Shown in pieces: positions 22,405-33,206 of a stretch of DNA of 64,000 nucleotides. Position 1 is the first letter of the stretch; each line of letters opens with the position of its first letter. The translations under genes were made by a program, and so were the position numbers. The stretch comes from Doryteuthis pealeii. Lineage: Eukaryota > Mollusca > Cephalopoda > Myopsida > Loliginidae. The stretch is taken from contig CM042147.1 in the NCBI GenBank assembly GCA_023376005.1, forward strand, positions 121,109,673 to 121,173,672, given 5' to 3'. The notes under the pieces were generated by a model. That model saw only the letters and a program-made list of their open reading frames with translations. It did not search any database and was not told where the DNA came from.

Positions 22405-23750
22405 TCTGTTTTAACTTGCTGTAGAAAATAATTCAATGGATAAAAATACATAAAAGTTACATACTTAGAAAGACTATTTTATTTTATTTCCAACCATATA
22501 AATATTTTTAAATTGGACCAGAAATAAGTGATGAATTACTAATTTAAAATGGTAATGTCTGGAGAAACGATGCCTCGCTGAGTTATTTACGTTACGGAGA
22601 CAAGTAAATTTTTTTTTTTTTGTTTTTGTTTTTCAAAATTCAAAGTTTCAAAGCAAATTCCTGACGGTATACAATCGTTTTTATTTCACATATTTCATAT
22701 GAAAATAATCCTAAGGCTGTCTACTATTCAGCATATAGTGCTTTTTCTTTTTTTGCTTATATTTTTTTTTTTAAATTTAAAAAATCACCTTCAATTTTGG
22801 CCTATTGTAGTTTCACTCCCAAAGGTTTGAAAAGAAAGAAAAAAGAAAAAAATTCTGCTTGTAGTTAAAAATGTCCTATTTAAGTGTAAAATTTCAAGAA
22901 TATTGATAAAGATTAACCACTTTGATTTTACATAAAAAATACCACAGAAAATGTGACGCGTAAAAATTTGTATCACGTTTTTCGGCCCTTTTAAGACAAA
23001 ACACTGTTTTAACTCTCTGTAAAAAAATAATTCAATGGATAAAAACCCATGTAAATTACATATTTAGAAAGATTATTTTATTTCCAACCATATAATTATT
23101 TTAAAGATTAGATCAAGAATAATCGAGAAATTGCGAATTAAAGCTATTACAGTCGGAAATTTAACGAGTGCTGGTGCGTTTGTTTACATATAAAAAATGA
23201 TTAAGTTTTGTTTTTTCACCCGTAAAATTCAAACTTTGACACAAAAGCCTGACGGTGATGTAAATATCACAATTTATATATCAATATAATCCTGAGAGTA
23301 TATAGTATCAAGGATATAGTTTTTTTTTGCTTAGCTTATACTTTTTGAAAAGAACTTGCATCAACTTTCGTTGGTAGTGGCTTCACTTCCGAAGGTTGAA
23401 GAAGAAAAAAACAACCTACACGATATAGTAAAAAGTGTCTACTAATTAAGTGTTTAATTTCAAGAATATTGATAAAGATTATCCTCTTTGATTTTGCAAT
23501 GCAAACTAATGACTAAAATTTAGGCTCGAAAAAAATTCATATTTTTTGTTTTTGACTAGCCAAAGGAAAATACGGTTTTAAATCACTGTAAAAAATAATT
23601 CAATGGATAAAAACCCATCGAAATTACATATTTAGAAAGATTATTTTATTTTCTTTCCAACCATATAAATATTTTTAAGATTGGTACAGAAATAACCGAG
23701 AAATTGCAAATTTAACCGATTAAGGCAATAAATTTGAAAATGTCTGTATT
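22405..23750 (+). repeat. Old tandem repeat, ~580-bp unit, 2.3 copies
   Basis: AATAATTCAATGGATAAAAA occurs at about 22426, 23027 and 23595, each followed by TTAGAAAGA, TTCCAACCATATAA and later CCTGACGGT and AATATTGATAAAGATTA. Units are clearly diverged. No coding exon recognised. Confidence 0.7.
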
Positions 23751-23809
23751 TATCAGCTAACTGCTTGTAAAGCTAAGACTGTATGAAGGAAATCAAAAAT
23801 TGTGATTAG

Positions 23810-23929
23810 TTCATACCTTTCCCAAGGGTATTAGAGCTATGTGAACTGTAGCTTAGTCCATGATTTGAACTCTGGTCGACGAACCCATTTCGTTCAACTC
23901 TAACCATTACACCACATCCCTCCAACAAC
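23810..23929 (-). mobile_element. SINE-B head fragment
   Basis: Contains TACCTTTCCCAAGGGTATTA and the tRNA-like head CTCTAACCATTACACCACAT. Confidence 0.75.
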
Positions 23930-24221
23930 TTTTTTTAAGGGAGGAGGTGGGGGTCAAAGTAACATGAACAATCATTGCCATGCACAGCAGTATGTCTTTC
24001 TGGTTTCACCATTCTATAAATAACAGCATTCAAACTTTAAAAGGTGATGACGGTAACCCTCTACAGTAACACCACCCCCTCCTAGCGCCAGAAAGTCATA
24101 ATAGAATACGCCTTTCATATCCCACCTAAAACAGAATAACTTCTTCCCTAAAAGGTTAGGGTTAGCTGTCCTGGATCCACCCAGGATTTTTTTTCTTTCT
24201 AATGCTACTAATTATGTTAGA

Positions 24222-24467
24222 GGGCCGATTTAGCTCAGTCAGTAGAACGTTCGGCTAGAAACCACAAGGTTCCTGGTTCGATACCAGTCCTCGCCAACTC
24301 AGCGTATGAGTAACACAGGGATCTGTAAAGTGAGGAGCTGATGGTAGATGTGGTACTCCACCTCAGGTGCAAAAACAATCTCCTTGGTCTAGCGCTAGTG
24401 AAAAGGGGATAGACTTCCTTGCTGTCTGGCTGATACCGACATTAGGCCACCCTGGCGACTTTTACTT
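24222..24467 (+). mobile_element. SINE-A copy
   Basis: Full-length forward copy with A box TAGCTCAGTCAG and B box GGTTCGATACC. First of a cluster of three SINE-A units. Confidence 0.9.
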
Positions 24468-24608
24468 AATGAACTAACTTTTCATCTCTAGTGACAATAT
24501 TCCACAAATACTTGGCAAGAGAATTAATTCTTATGAATATCCAGTTTCATTGTCACAAAAAAAAAAAAAAAAAATTTTTAAATTTAAAAAAAAAAAAAAA
24601 ATTTTTTT

Positions 24609-24697
24609 TTATCTCCTTGGTCTAGAGCTAGTGAAAAGGGGATAGACCCCCTAGCTTTCTGTCCGAGACCGACTTTAGGCTACACCATCGGCTTTAG
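24609..24697 (+). mobile_element. SINE-A tail fragment
   Basis: Only the last ~85 bp (TCTCCTTGGTCTAG... to ...TTAGGCTACACCATCGGC). It is joined without a gap to the next complete copy, as in a head-to-tail dimer with a 5'-truncated first unit. Confidence 0.8.
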
Positions 24698-24945
24698 GGG
24701 CCGGGTTAGCTCAGTCGGTAGGGCGTTCGGCTAGAAACCACAAGGTTCCTCGTTCGATACCGGCCCTCGCCAACTCAGCATATGAATAGCACAGGGATCT
24801 GTGCGGTAAAGTAAGGAGCTGATGGTAGGTGTGGCGCTCCATCTCAGATGCTAAAAAACAATCTCCTTGGTCTAGCGCCATTGAAAAGGGGATAGACTCC
24901 ATCGCTGACTGGCTGATACCGACTTTAGGCCACCCCGTCGACATT
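24698..24945 (+). mobile_element. SINE-A, full length, second unit of a head-to-tail pair
   Basis: Well-preserved copy with head GGGCCGGGTTAGCTCAGTCG and the complete body. Open frames on either strand here are translations of the SINE. Confidence 0.92.
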
Positions 24946-25219
24946 TTTAATACCAACTGCATGGATTGTTCACTTTTCCTTCCTAAACTCAGCAAACAAT
25001 TTGGGACATACTGTTTCCAACCAAACAATCTCCACATCTTTTCTGCTGCTGTTTTTGTTTTTTTGCTTTCTTTTTCTTTTTTTCTTCAACTTCAAAAAGG
25101 AATAATATTAAATTAGAAAAGATTAATGAAATCAAATACGTATACAAAGATTGCACTTATTTTTACTTTATTCTGATTTCAATATAGAATTTTAGATAGG
25201 ATTACTTTTAATATGTTTG

Positions 25220-25760
25220 AGAATAAAACAATAATAGAAATCAATAAAACACTGTTTTATTAAACTAGTATGCAAATTAGTCAAACCATATACTATGTAA
25301 ACACATATAAGTCAAACCATATACTATGTAAACACATATAAGTCAAACCATATACTATGTAAACACATATAAGTCAAACCATATACTATGTAAACACATA
25401 TAAGTCAAACCATATACTATGTAAACACATATAAGTCAAACCATATACTATGTAAACACATAAGTCAAACCATATACTATGTAAACACATATAAGTCAAA
25501 CCATATACTATGTAAACACATATTCCTTAATGATATATAACACACATCACAAGATTTTAAGCACATTGATATGGGCTGTTTTGAGGCAACTATTTCAGCT
25601 TGACCTTAATAGAGACATTGTTAATAAATAAGATGTCAATTAAGATTAAATAATGACTATTTAATAACCATTGAGAACATAACGTAAATAACTAAGGGAA
25701 GTGTGACATTGGTGGTGACAGTTTCGGTTACAGACAGACACAATCTCCATTATGATAAGA
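25220..25760 (-). mobile_element. Helitron-1 relic carrying a 31-bp minisatellite
   Basis: The 5' end (TCTTATCATAATGGAGATTG) and the stretch TTTCGGTTACAGACAGACAC match Helitron-1. ATGCAAATTAG at 25270 matches its 3' half. Between them the body has been replaced by or expanded into the tandem array at 25280-25522. Confidence 0.75.
25280..25522 (+). repeat. 31-bp minisatellite, 8 units
   Basis: Unit GTCAAACCATATACTATGTA + AACACATATAA; units nearly identical, one shortened by 2 bp (starting 25435). Embedded in a Helitron-1 relic. Confidence 0.93.
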
Positions 25761-25951
25761 GATATCAAAAGTTACAAAATGATGAAAACAAATCATTCTA
25801 TAAATTAACTAAGATAACAACTTTTTCTAGACATCAAAATTTGAAAGCATTTGATTCATTGATTCAAAGACAAAACATTTTAATTTATATAAAAAAAATA
25901 AAAATAAAAAAAAAAGACTACTTTTATGAATAAGATATTTGGTTTCTTTGT

Positions 25952-26194
25952 TTAAAACTCTTAAAGTCCTATACCACCTCATTCCACCCGGCTAGAAGTC
26001 ACATTCGTTTTAACTAATCAGCCCCAAACAATAGCCTTTGTTTAAATTTAATATTAATCATATGTAGAAATCTTTGATTTAAGGGAAATAATAGGTAACT
26101 TTAGATGCAAAGGTCATTTTTAGCCATTTTTTTTTATATATCCTTATAGGAATGCTCTGGACTTAGAAAAATCTCAACAGATGTTAAGAGTTAA
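25952..26194. mobile_element. P-family MITE (TTAA-flanked)
   Basis: 243 bp, matches 4345-4586 at about 85-90% by eye with identical boundaries, which defines the element. Confidence 0.72.
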
Positions 26195-26224
26195 ATGAAT
26201 ATCAACAATCATGGATGCCAAAGC

Positions 26225-26380
26225 CATCCTTGGAGAAGGACAGTAGTGGGACTATTTAACCCATAACTAATAGGGAATAGGGGGTGCATACCTTTCCCAA
26301 GGTATTAGCCCGAAAGTGGATGCAATAGCAGAATTGAAGTCGAACTCGCACATTAATCACGATGCCACATGGACAACCCC
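26225..26380 (-). mobile_element. SINE-B-related fragment
   Basis: Shares TACCTTTCCCAAGGTATTAG and a tRNA-like end (CGAACTCGCACATTAATCAC). The middle (AAAGCCATCCTTGGAGAAGG) differs from standard SINE-B and recurs near 48470, suggesting a subfamily. Confidence 0.5.
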
Positions 26381-26416
26381 TCTTTTTGAATGAGAGTGGG
26401 GAAAAAAAAAAGATTT

Positions 26417-26500
26417 CTTCAAGGAGCCAAGTAAGAATTATAGGTGATAAAAATAAAAGCTTTTGTTATCCCCCACCCCACAATGCTTGGCTCCTTGAAG
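26417..26500. repeat. 84-bp inverted-repeat unit
   Basis: CTTCAAGGAGCCAAG at the left and CTTGGCTCCTTGAAG at the right, perfect 15-bp arms. May be a very small MITE; no TSD seen. Confidence 0.55.
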
Positions 26501-27113
26501 TATATTCTTTGCTATTTTTGACAAACAATAACATTTCCTGCCTAGAAGTTGTTCTCCCTTATCTATCCCAGAAAACACCAATTGTTTCAATCTTCAACCT
26601 CCTAATCCCTTGTTCTCCTGGGTCAAACTTTAAGTACCCTAAAAAAGGTCAAGAACCAAATTAAAGGGTCATTCAAATCTAAGATGAATTGGCAAATTCT
26701 TATTTTTAGAAAAGTTCAATTATTTCATCTATAACCGCCTTGAAAATAACTAAATCTGAAGTAATACAAAAGAAATTTAAAAAATAAAAAGTTATTTTTA
26801 AATACCAGTTACATCAACTGGATATAAGTGGACCATGGGGTGGGGATCCATGACTTAAAATTTTTTTATAGCTATTAATAAAACATCTTATGTTGAATCA
26901 TTAACTTGAACAAAATTGGACCCCCTCCCTCATTCCCAAAAGCCAAAAAATATTAATAACTGAGAAAAATAAAATAATTCTTTAAAAAGACAAAAAAAAA
27001 TAACATTAATCTGTTAGACACAATCAATAATTACCAAATGTTTCATGGATTTTGTTTTTAATAGCAAAAAAAGTTTTCTATTATATGATTCTATTCTTTA
27101 TCTTTTTTTTACA

Positions 27114-27496
27114 CTAGCAAAATAAAAAAAACACCCTCCGAGCGATGTAAAATAGATTTTTGAAACATTGCCTGAGGGGTGGGAGTAAAAAATTCAATGT
27201 CAGCGAGTTTGTACCCTAAGTGAGTAAAATCATCATTCATTAAAGGATTAAAAAATAAAACAACTTGAAATGTAAACTTTAAATATGTATTAAAATAAAA
27301 ACTATATATAGATATATAATACCAGTCATGTATTTATTAAAACTGGTTTTAAAAAACAATGAGGACTGTCTAATGTTGCATGTTCAAATTTTGAGTGTAT
27401 TTATTCTGTTATGACGATTTTGGGTAATGTGACGTAAGCAGTGACGTAGTTTTTGTTACGGACAAAAACCAGAAGCGAATCTCGATTATTAATAGA
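27114..27496 (-). mobile_element. Non-autonomous Helitron-2
   Basis: 383 bp, about 90% identical by eye to the copy at 17334. TC start at 27496, CTAG at 27114-27117 with flanking T (minus strand). Confidence 0.82.
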
Positions 27497-27572
27497 TAAA
27501 TTACTTTCGAAATATAATTTTTTTATCATTAAAATGTTATCTGTAACATACATTAAGATAACAATAGCATTC

Positions 27573-27848
27573 AGAGATGCTGATAGGTATGCATCCTTGA
27601 CTCACAAAACTTTAAAAGAATGCAGTAAAATCATATCCATGTGTCCCAGTGTTTTTCTTTTTTCTTCCCTCACCTTTTCAAGCTAACTGTAAATACATTT
27701 TAATAATTTCTTAGAAATGAATTACACAGGATAGGTTACAAGGTAGGAGTTTGACGGCTTTAGTTGGGACCATAAATGTTCCTGGGGACTCATTCAAAGC
27801 AAATATGTGCGTCCCAGGACGCAGTAAATCTAAAATCTATCAGCATCA
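27573..27848 (+). mobile_element. C-family MITE
   Basis: GAGATGCTGATAGGTATGCA ... CTATCAGCATCAC. Confidence 0.8.
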
Positions 27849-27926
27849 CGTGTGTGTATATATGAGAAAGAAAACTAAGCAAATAATGTTATATGACAAT
27901 TGTGTCTTTTAAGTACATGTGGTGGT

Positions 27927-28079
27927 TAGACGGCTTTAGAGGTTTCCTCAGATCATAAATAAACACCCCACAATCTATCAAGAAATTTTAGTTGGGACCC
28001 ATCAAATTTCCCGGGACTCATTCAAAGCAAATATGTGCATCCCAGGACGCACTAAATCAAAAAGCTATCAGCATCATTG
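27927..28079 (+). mobile_element. C-family MITE right half
   Basis: GACGGCTTTAGAGGTTTCC to CTATCAGCATCATTGC; follows the full copy after the shared flank. Confidence 0.75.
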
Positions 28080-28279
28080 CATTCATTTGTTCTGTGTTTT
28101 TAATGCCTTCAGAACTTCAAGTCAGTTGGATTATATTTCGTTTTACTAACAATCACATCTATGCGACTCATTAAATTTTGTTTACAGATTTGTTTACAAA
28201 AGTTTATAAATTTGTTACCATTTTAGAAATCAAAGAAAATTAAGGGGGCCTAAAAAATAAGCTATTCTACAAGTCAACT

Positions 28280-28580
28280 TTAACTCTTTAACGTCCTATA
28301 ACGCCTTATACCACTTGGCTAGAAGTAAGCTGCATCAAGATCTGTGATGTTTATATGATCATGTCTGTAACTAAGTGCAACAATTGTATTACTATAAAAC
28401 TCACCATCTACATTTTCTTTCATAGTTTTTAATGAGTATACCTGTTTTTTTTATTTTTATTATTATATAATCAATGAACAACAATGAATGCAGAACTTTA
28501 TGTTTAGGCCAAATGACAACATCATTTAAAGAACAAAATCTTTCTGGTAATTCTGTCACTTTTCATAACAATCTGTCCAA
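28280..28580. repeat. P-related repeat, copy 1 of a direct pair
   Basis: Starts TTAACTCTTTAACGTCCTAT and continues with GATCATGTCTGTAACTAAGT, through AATTCTGTCACTTTTCATAA. The same ~290 bp recurs at 29201. Confidence 0.7.
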
Positions 28581-28680
28581 AAGTTTATTATTCTTTTATT
28601 GGCATTTCAGTCTCGGAAAGACTATAATATAGTTTTTGTGCCCCTGAAGTTACAGCGCCTCCTGTGACTGTAAAGTCACA

Positions 28681-28870
28681 TGTTGGAAAAGGCATGAATC
28701 TATATATTCTCTCCCAAGCTATGGGTAGATTGTAGAGCAGACGAGTTTCCTAAGCCTTGGTAAGGCAGCCAGTTTAGGAGAAGAAAACTCTGAATTCAAA
28801 TCAGCTTTTCTCCGCTTAAAAATTGACCTTGATTGAACTCCTGCTCGTAGTGGAGGCGTTGGGTAAATAC
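28681..28870 (+). mobile_element. SINE-B body and tail
   Basis: Starts at GTTGGAAAAGGCATGAATC and ends GTGGAGGCGTTGGGTAAATA; head missing. Confidence 0.8.
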
Positions 28871-28999
28871 GAAGGTAATCACAAAAGTAAGGTCTCCAAA
28901 GCTCTGGGAATGCAGGGAAACTGTTCATGTAGTTATTGGCAACACTGTTGTCTTTGTTGAACATGTGCCTGCAAGCACTTTATTGATGCCACGCTTAGT

Positions 29000-29143
29000 T
29001 TGGCATTCATTTCTTATAGAAGTCCCAATTGATGCGCCAGTCTTAGCTTGGCATTCATTTCTTATAGAACTCCCAATTGATGCGCCAGTCTTAGCTTGGC
29101 ATTCATTTCTTATAGAACTCCCAATTGATGCTACTGCCAAGTA
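29000..29143. repeat. 48-bp tandem repeat, 3 units
   Basis: TTGGCATTCATTTCTTATAG + AACTCCCAATTGATGCGCCAGTC; the unit length is a multiple of 3, so a minus-strand frame reads SIGSSIRNECQAKTGA three times. No other coding evidence. Confidence 0.88.
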
Positions 29144-29200
29144 TGAAGTTTGCACAGTTATTTGTTTTTGAAACACAAACTGATTGAAATTCATCACCAA

Positions 29201-29590
29201 TTAACTCTTAACGTCCTATACCATCTGGCCAGAAGTAAGCTGCATCAAGAATCAGTGAGGTTCATATGATCATGTCTGTAACTAAGTGCAACAATTGTAT
29301 TACTATAAAACTCACCATCTACATTTTCTTTCATAGTTTTTAATGAGTATACCTGTTTTTTTAATTTTTATTATTATATAATCTATCAACAACAATGAAT
29401 GCAGAACATTATGTTTAGGCCAAATGACAACATAATATGAAAGAACAAAATCTTTCTGGTAATTCTGTCACTTTTCATAACAATCTATCCAAAAGTAAGA
29501 GAATTATAAACATTTAAATGAAAAGGTCATTTTTAGCCATTTTTTGGTAAATTCTTATAGGAATGGGGCTCTGGACTTAGAAAATCCTCA
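29201..29590. repeat. P-related repeat, copy 2, with P 3' part
   Basis: Starts TTAACTCTTAACGTCCTATA, matches 28280-28580, then adds GTCATTTTTAGCCATTTTTT and GGGGCTCTGGACTTAGAAAA as in P-family elements. It is the longer form from which the short P elements could derive by deletion. Confidence 0.7.
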
Positions 29591-29609
29591 TGGGTCATTC
29601 ATGTAAGTG

Positions 29610-29733
29610 TTTACTTAAACTCTCCGCCACTAGGGAGGATGCAGTACAAGGTTGATTTTTAAGCAGAGTACTGCTGAATTGAATTTTTTCCTTCTCCTAG
29701 ACAGGTTGCCGTACCAAGACCAATGAGCCCAGT
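29610..29733 (-). mobile_element. SINE-B tail fragment
   Basis: Reverse tail and mid-body (CTTCTCCTAGACAGGTTGCC). It is joined on the right to a non-LTR retrotransposon relic. Confidence 0.7.
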
Positions 29734-30300
29734 CATGCCAATAGGACAGATTCCCAGGACTCTTCCTCACTCATGGAAGATCTTCTGCCCAGCATCCACA
29801 CAGAGATCATCAGTGAAGGTTTTTGTTGGCCAACCCACATTGGTGTGTCCATGTGTGGGCACTCACAGGAGAACATCACATATGAGTTCATACTTACTCC
29901 TCCTTGGATGGTTTGTGTGATAGGAAGCAAGTGGCTGTACAGTTGCTTTTGTGTGGGATGCTGCTTCCAGGATTTGTTCAAGACAGCACACAGCATCCTT
30001 GTACAGTCCACATAGCCTTTTCTCTAAGCATTTTGTTAGAGTCCAAGTAGCGCAACTATACAGTAGCATTGACACAGCTATTTTGCGGGGTGCTGCTTCC
30101 AGGATTTGATCATATAGTTTCCATCAAGCTTTTTCTCTAAGCATTTTTATTAGTTCAAGTGGTGCAGCCATACAGTAGTATTGACATGACTACAGCTTGG
30201 GGGAATTGTCACTTTTATCAGAGAGATCAGATTTCCATACAATTGATAATCTGTCTATAGCAGTCCATGCCTTTCCTATGCATATGTTGATATTTATAAC
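29734..30300 (-). pseudogene. Non-LTR retrotransposon C-terminal fragment with partial duplication
   Basis: Minus strand: SMLLYSCATWTLTKCLEKRL, then AVCCLEQILEAASHTKATVQ and RRSKYELICDVLLCECPHMD. Part of the YGCTTW/KSLMK-coding segment is repeated at 30085-30190. Confidence 0.75.
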
Positions 30301-30394
30301 AGAACAAAAAAAATCACTGGATCATGTAGACAAATTGACAGATACCATACACCTAGCAAAATGCTTGATTGAATGTGATGGCCATAAGTCATTC

Positions 30395-30691
30395 GGTACC
30401 ATTATAGTATGTGACCTACCTTTTGAATGTGACTTACGAAATCATGTCTTTTATAGTATGTGGCCTACCATACTAACCCCTAACCCCATTTCAGAATCAA
30501 ATAGATCTCAGATTCATATAAATTATGGATAAATTTTTTTTTAATTATTCTTTATTACTATATACAGGTTATAACTGAATTGCATTTTTGAAATTGAATA
30601 TATGTGAAAGATAATTAGTCTCAATAAATTGCCTACTACTTATATCTATAAATATACTCTCACTGAGGTAGGCCACATACTATACAGCACC
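30395..30691. mobile_element. R-family MITE with 8-bp TSD
   Basis: Terminal inverted repeats GGTACCATTATAGTATGTGA and, at the right, CCACATACTATACAGCACC. Flanked by AGTCATTC at 30387-30394 and 30692-30699. 297 bp, no ORF; hAT-like by TSD length. Confidence 0.85.
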
Positions 30692-30825
30692 AGTCATTCA
30701 AATATGACCCTTTCAAAACGAGTTATTTAAAAGTACAATGTTAAAGTGGAAAATGTATATTTAGTGCAAATTTAGACACCTTTCTTAAAAGAATTACTAG
30801 ATGAACAAAAAAGAAAAAAAAAGTG

Positions 30826-31137
30826 GGACTATATTACCTTTAGGCACCCCTTTTTGATCTCGATTAAGAAAGGACATTAGTATTATCTGCGTTATTCAGA
30901 CTACTGTCCCCATCTAATCTTCAAGCCTCATCTCAAACATTCAGAAAAAGAAAGGACATGTTTTTCATTTACACCGTCAATATCCGGTTGTTTGTTAGAG
31001 GTTAGGGTTAGTTTTATATTAAAAAAATTTTAATCTAAAAATCGTCTGTTAAAACAACCGAATATTGACGGTGTAAATGAAAAACATGTCCTTTCTTAAT
31101 CGAGATCAAAAAGGGGTGCCTAAAGATCATATGGTCC
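30826..31137. mobile_element. E-family foldback MITE with 8-bp TSD
   Basis: GGACTATATTACCTTTAGGC to ATCATATGGTCC, flanked by AAAAAGTG at 30818-30825 and 31138-31145. Interrupted by the 70-bp D derivative at 30878. The 8-bp TSD points to the hAT (or P) superfamily. Confidence 0.85.
30878..30947. mobile_element. 70-bp D-family deletion derivative nested in a MITE
   Basis: Contains GTTATTCAGACTACTGTCC (left end of D) joined to TCAAGCCTCATCTCAAACAT (right end of D). It is flanked by AAGAAAGGACAT at 30866-30877 and 30948-30959, a 12-bp TSD. Confidence 0.8.
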
Positions 31138-31483
31138 AAAAAGTGTAGCAAATAAAATAACCAAGATTTTTTTTTTTTTTTTACTGAACTTAAATATCTA
31201 TTAAAATCCTAACCTACTTCATAGAAGGCTAACAAAGCCAAAAGACTTAACCATCTGGTTATTTCACTGATTTTTTCTGTGTTAAAGTATTTTAGCAAAA
31301 ATCAATAAAACAAGAAAATACTTTTTAAATATAGATACAAAGTAAATGTGAATTTAAAGAAAAAAATGTTTTAAAATCCTGAATCTTCTTACAACATCTT
31401 GAAATATAGACTGCTTCTGAAATTTCTATGAAAATGTGAAAAAATAGTTAAAGAATTATTTGTTGCTAAAAATCAACTCTTTA

Positions 31484-31922
31484 AACCGCTATTTTGTTGT
31501 ATATAAAATATAATTGCATGTTATTAGTATGTAGATATGGTTAACAGTATTAATAATGTAAAATAAAAAAATCAGGATGTCTTAAAGTCAGTAGCACCCA
31601 ATCAGAGAGGGAGTCTATCCCCTTTTCACTAGCACTAGACCAAGGAGATTGTTTTTGCATCTGAGGTGGAGCACCACACCTACCATCAGCTCCCCACTTT
31701 CCTGCTCATATGCTGAGTTGGCGAGGGCCGGTATTGAACTAGAAACCGTGTAGTTTACTGGCCACTGAGCTAAACCGGCCCAAAATAATTTTATTAATAA
31801 TTGAAGTTTAAATAAAAAAATAAAATCATGGAGAATGTGACGTAATTAACTAAGGAAATTGAGACTTGAGTACTAATATAGTTTCGGTTACAGACAGAAA
31901 AAACACAATCTCCATTATAAGA
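31484..31922 (-). mobile_element. Helitron-1, 3'-truncated, with nested SINE-A
   Basis: The 5' end TCTTATAATGGAGATTGTG and body are present (minus strand). The hairpin/CTAG end is lost. A SINE-A lies at 31575-31781. Confidence 0.8.
31575..31781 (-). mobile_element. SINE-A nested in a Helitron relic
   Basis: Reverse copy whose flanks (to about 31574 and from 31782) are both Helitron-1 family sequence, so the SINE inserted after the Helitron. About 35 bp of the body are missing. Confidence 0.85.
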
Positions 31923-31975
31923 TTAGATATATTTACCATCACTCTCTCAAGCCAATGTTTTTGAGATTATTATAA

Positions 31976-32218
31976 GTAAAGTCGTAGGGACGGCCTAATG
32001 TCTGTATCAGCCATGCAGCGAGGGAGTCTATCCCCTTTTCACTAGCGCTAGACCAAGGAAATTATTTTAGTGTCCGAGGTGGAGCGCCACACCTACCATC
32101 AGCTCCTTACTTTACCGCACAGACACCTGTACTACTCATACACTGAGTTGGTGAAGGCGGGTATCGAACTAGGAACCTTGTGGTTTCTAGCCGAACGCTC
32201 TACCGACTGAGCTAACCC
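31976..32218 (-). mobile_element. SINE-A with intact 13-bp TSD
   Basis: Full-length (243 bp) copy flanked by GAGATTATTATAA at 31963-31975 and 32219-32231. It has the same length as the TSD-bounded copy at 9600, confirming the element ends. Confidence 0.93.
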
Positions 32219-32380
32219 GAGATTATTATAATGAGTATATATTACCTTTCATCATGTAGAACGAAAAAGATTCCTAACCCTAATTAAATAAATTTGTCAA
32301 ATGCTAATTAGAACAATGATTTGCCAAAATGTTTTTCTTATGGGACATACAGGCTAAGTGATAAAAGCATTAGAATGTAT

Positions 32381-32494
32381 CTAGTTCCTATGCGGTAGAG
32401 CGTCCGCATAGGAACCACAAGGTTCTTGGTTCAAAACCGGCCCTCACCAACAGGGATCTATTCAGTAAAGTAAGGAGCTGATGTGGCATTCTGA
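32381..32494 (+). mobile_element. SINE-A, deleted copy
   Basis: Head partly rearranged (GGTAGAGCGTCCGC...GGAACCACAAGGTTCTTGG), followed by a shortened body ending near GAGCTGATGTGGC. Confidence 0.7.
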
Positions 32495-32518
32495 ATTCTA
32501 AAAAAATTTAATATTAGC

Positions 32519-33075
32519 ATTTTTTTTTAACAGAATTCAGAATTCATGTTTTTTTTTTTTTTTTTTGTTTTTTTACAAAAAAATATCCAGTATAGAAACT
32601 TATAAAAATCTTCTGATATAATTATTCAGACTTATCTTTATAGGAAAAATTTTAAGAATTGTTTATCGCTTCATTTTCAGATTTCATAAAATAAAATGGT
32701 AGGAGGAGGGGGACATTGTAAAAAAATATTTACCCAAATATATTTCAGGAAAAACCTATTTCAAACATAATTTCATCAAAAGATGAATAATTACCGAAAA
32801 TTTCATGAAAGTTTGACTGTTAGTTGATTTTTCATAGAATTTTTTTTTAAAGCCGATAGTCACGAATTGTTTTTGGTTATGTTAAATTTCAACTGATTTA
32901 TTTAATGGTTCGAAAATTTAAACATTGTTTTCGTTCATATTTTTCATTATTTCTGTAAACTAAAAAAAAAAAAGATTTTTTTCAACTTTTTTATTTTATG
33001 TTTCTTCTTTTGAACGATCCAAAAATTTTGAAAATAATAGTAACCTTTATTCAAGTTTCATTGTGTTAAATATAA
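32519..33075 (+). repeat. J-family repeat
   Basis: TCTTCTGATATAATTATTCA, CATCAAAAGATGAATAATTA, CCGAAAATTTC. Also at 48680-49262 (inverted) and 63658-64000. Confidence 0.75.
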
Positions 33076-33165
33076 GGGGGGGGGTTTACACGGCAGATTG
33101 GACATCCCTATAGACATCTCTATCATTCTGACCTTGCCAAGCACTTTTAAGAAACTGAAAAAAAG

Positions 33166-33206
33166 TAGGTATTTACCCAACCGAGTAGGATGCGACACAA
33201 GGTCAG
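33166..33206 (-). mobile_element. SINE-B tail remnant
   Basis: About 40 bp: TATTTACCCAACCGAGTAGG then ATGCGACACAAGG. Confidence 0.5.

Noticed and set aside
25280..25522. CRISPR-like regular repeat
   Set aside because: No unique spacers: units are contiguous and identical. The genome is eukaryotic.
26362..26664. 100-codon open frame
   Set aside because: Starts in a SINE-B-like fragment and crosses an inverted repeat; no recognisable domain.
28925..29200. Protein with three 16-residue repeats
   Set aside because: It arises from a 48-bp minisatellite whose length is a multiple of three; no start context, splice signal or known domain.
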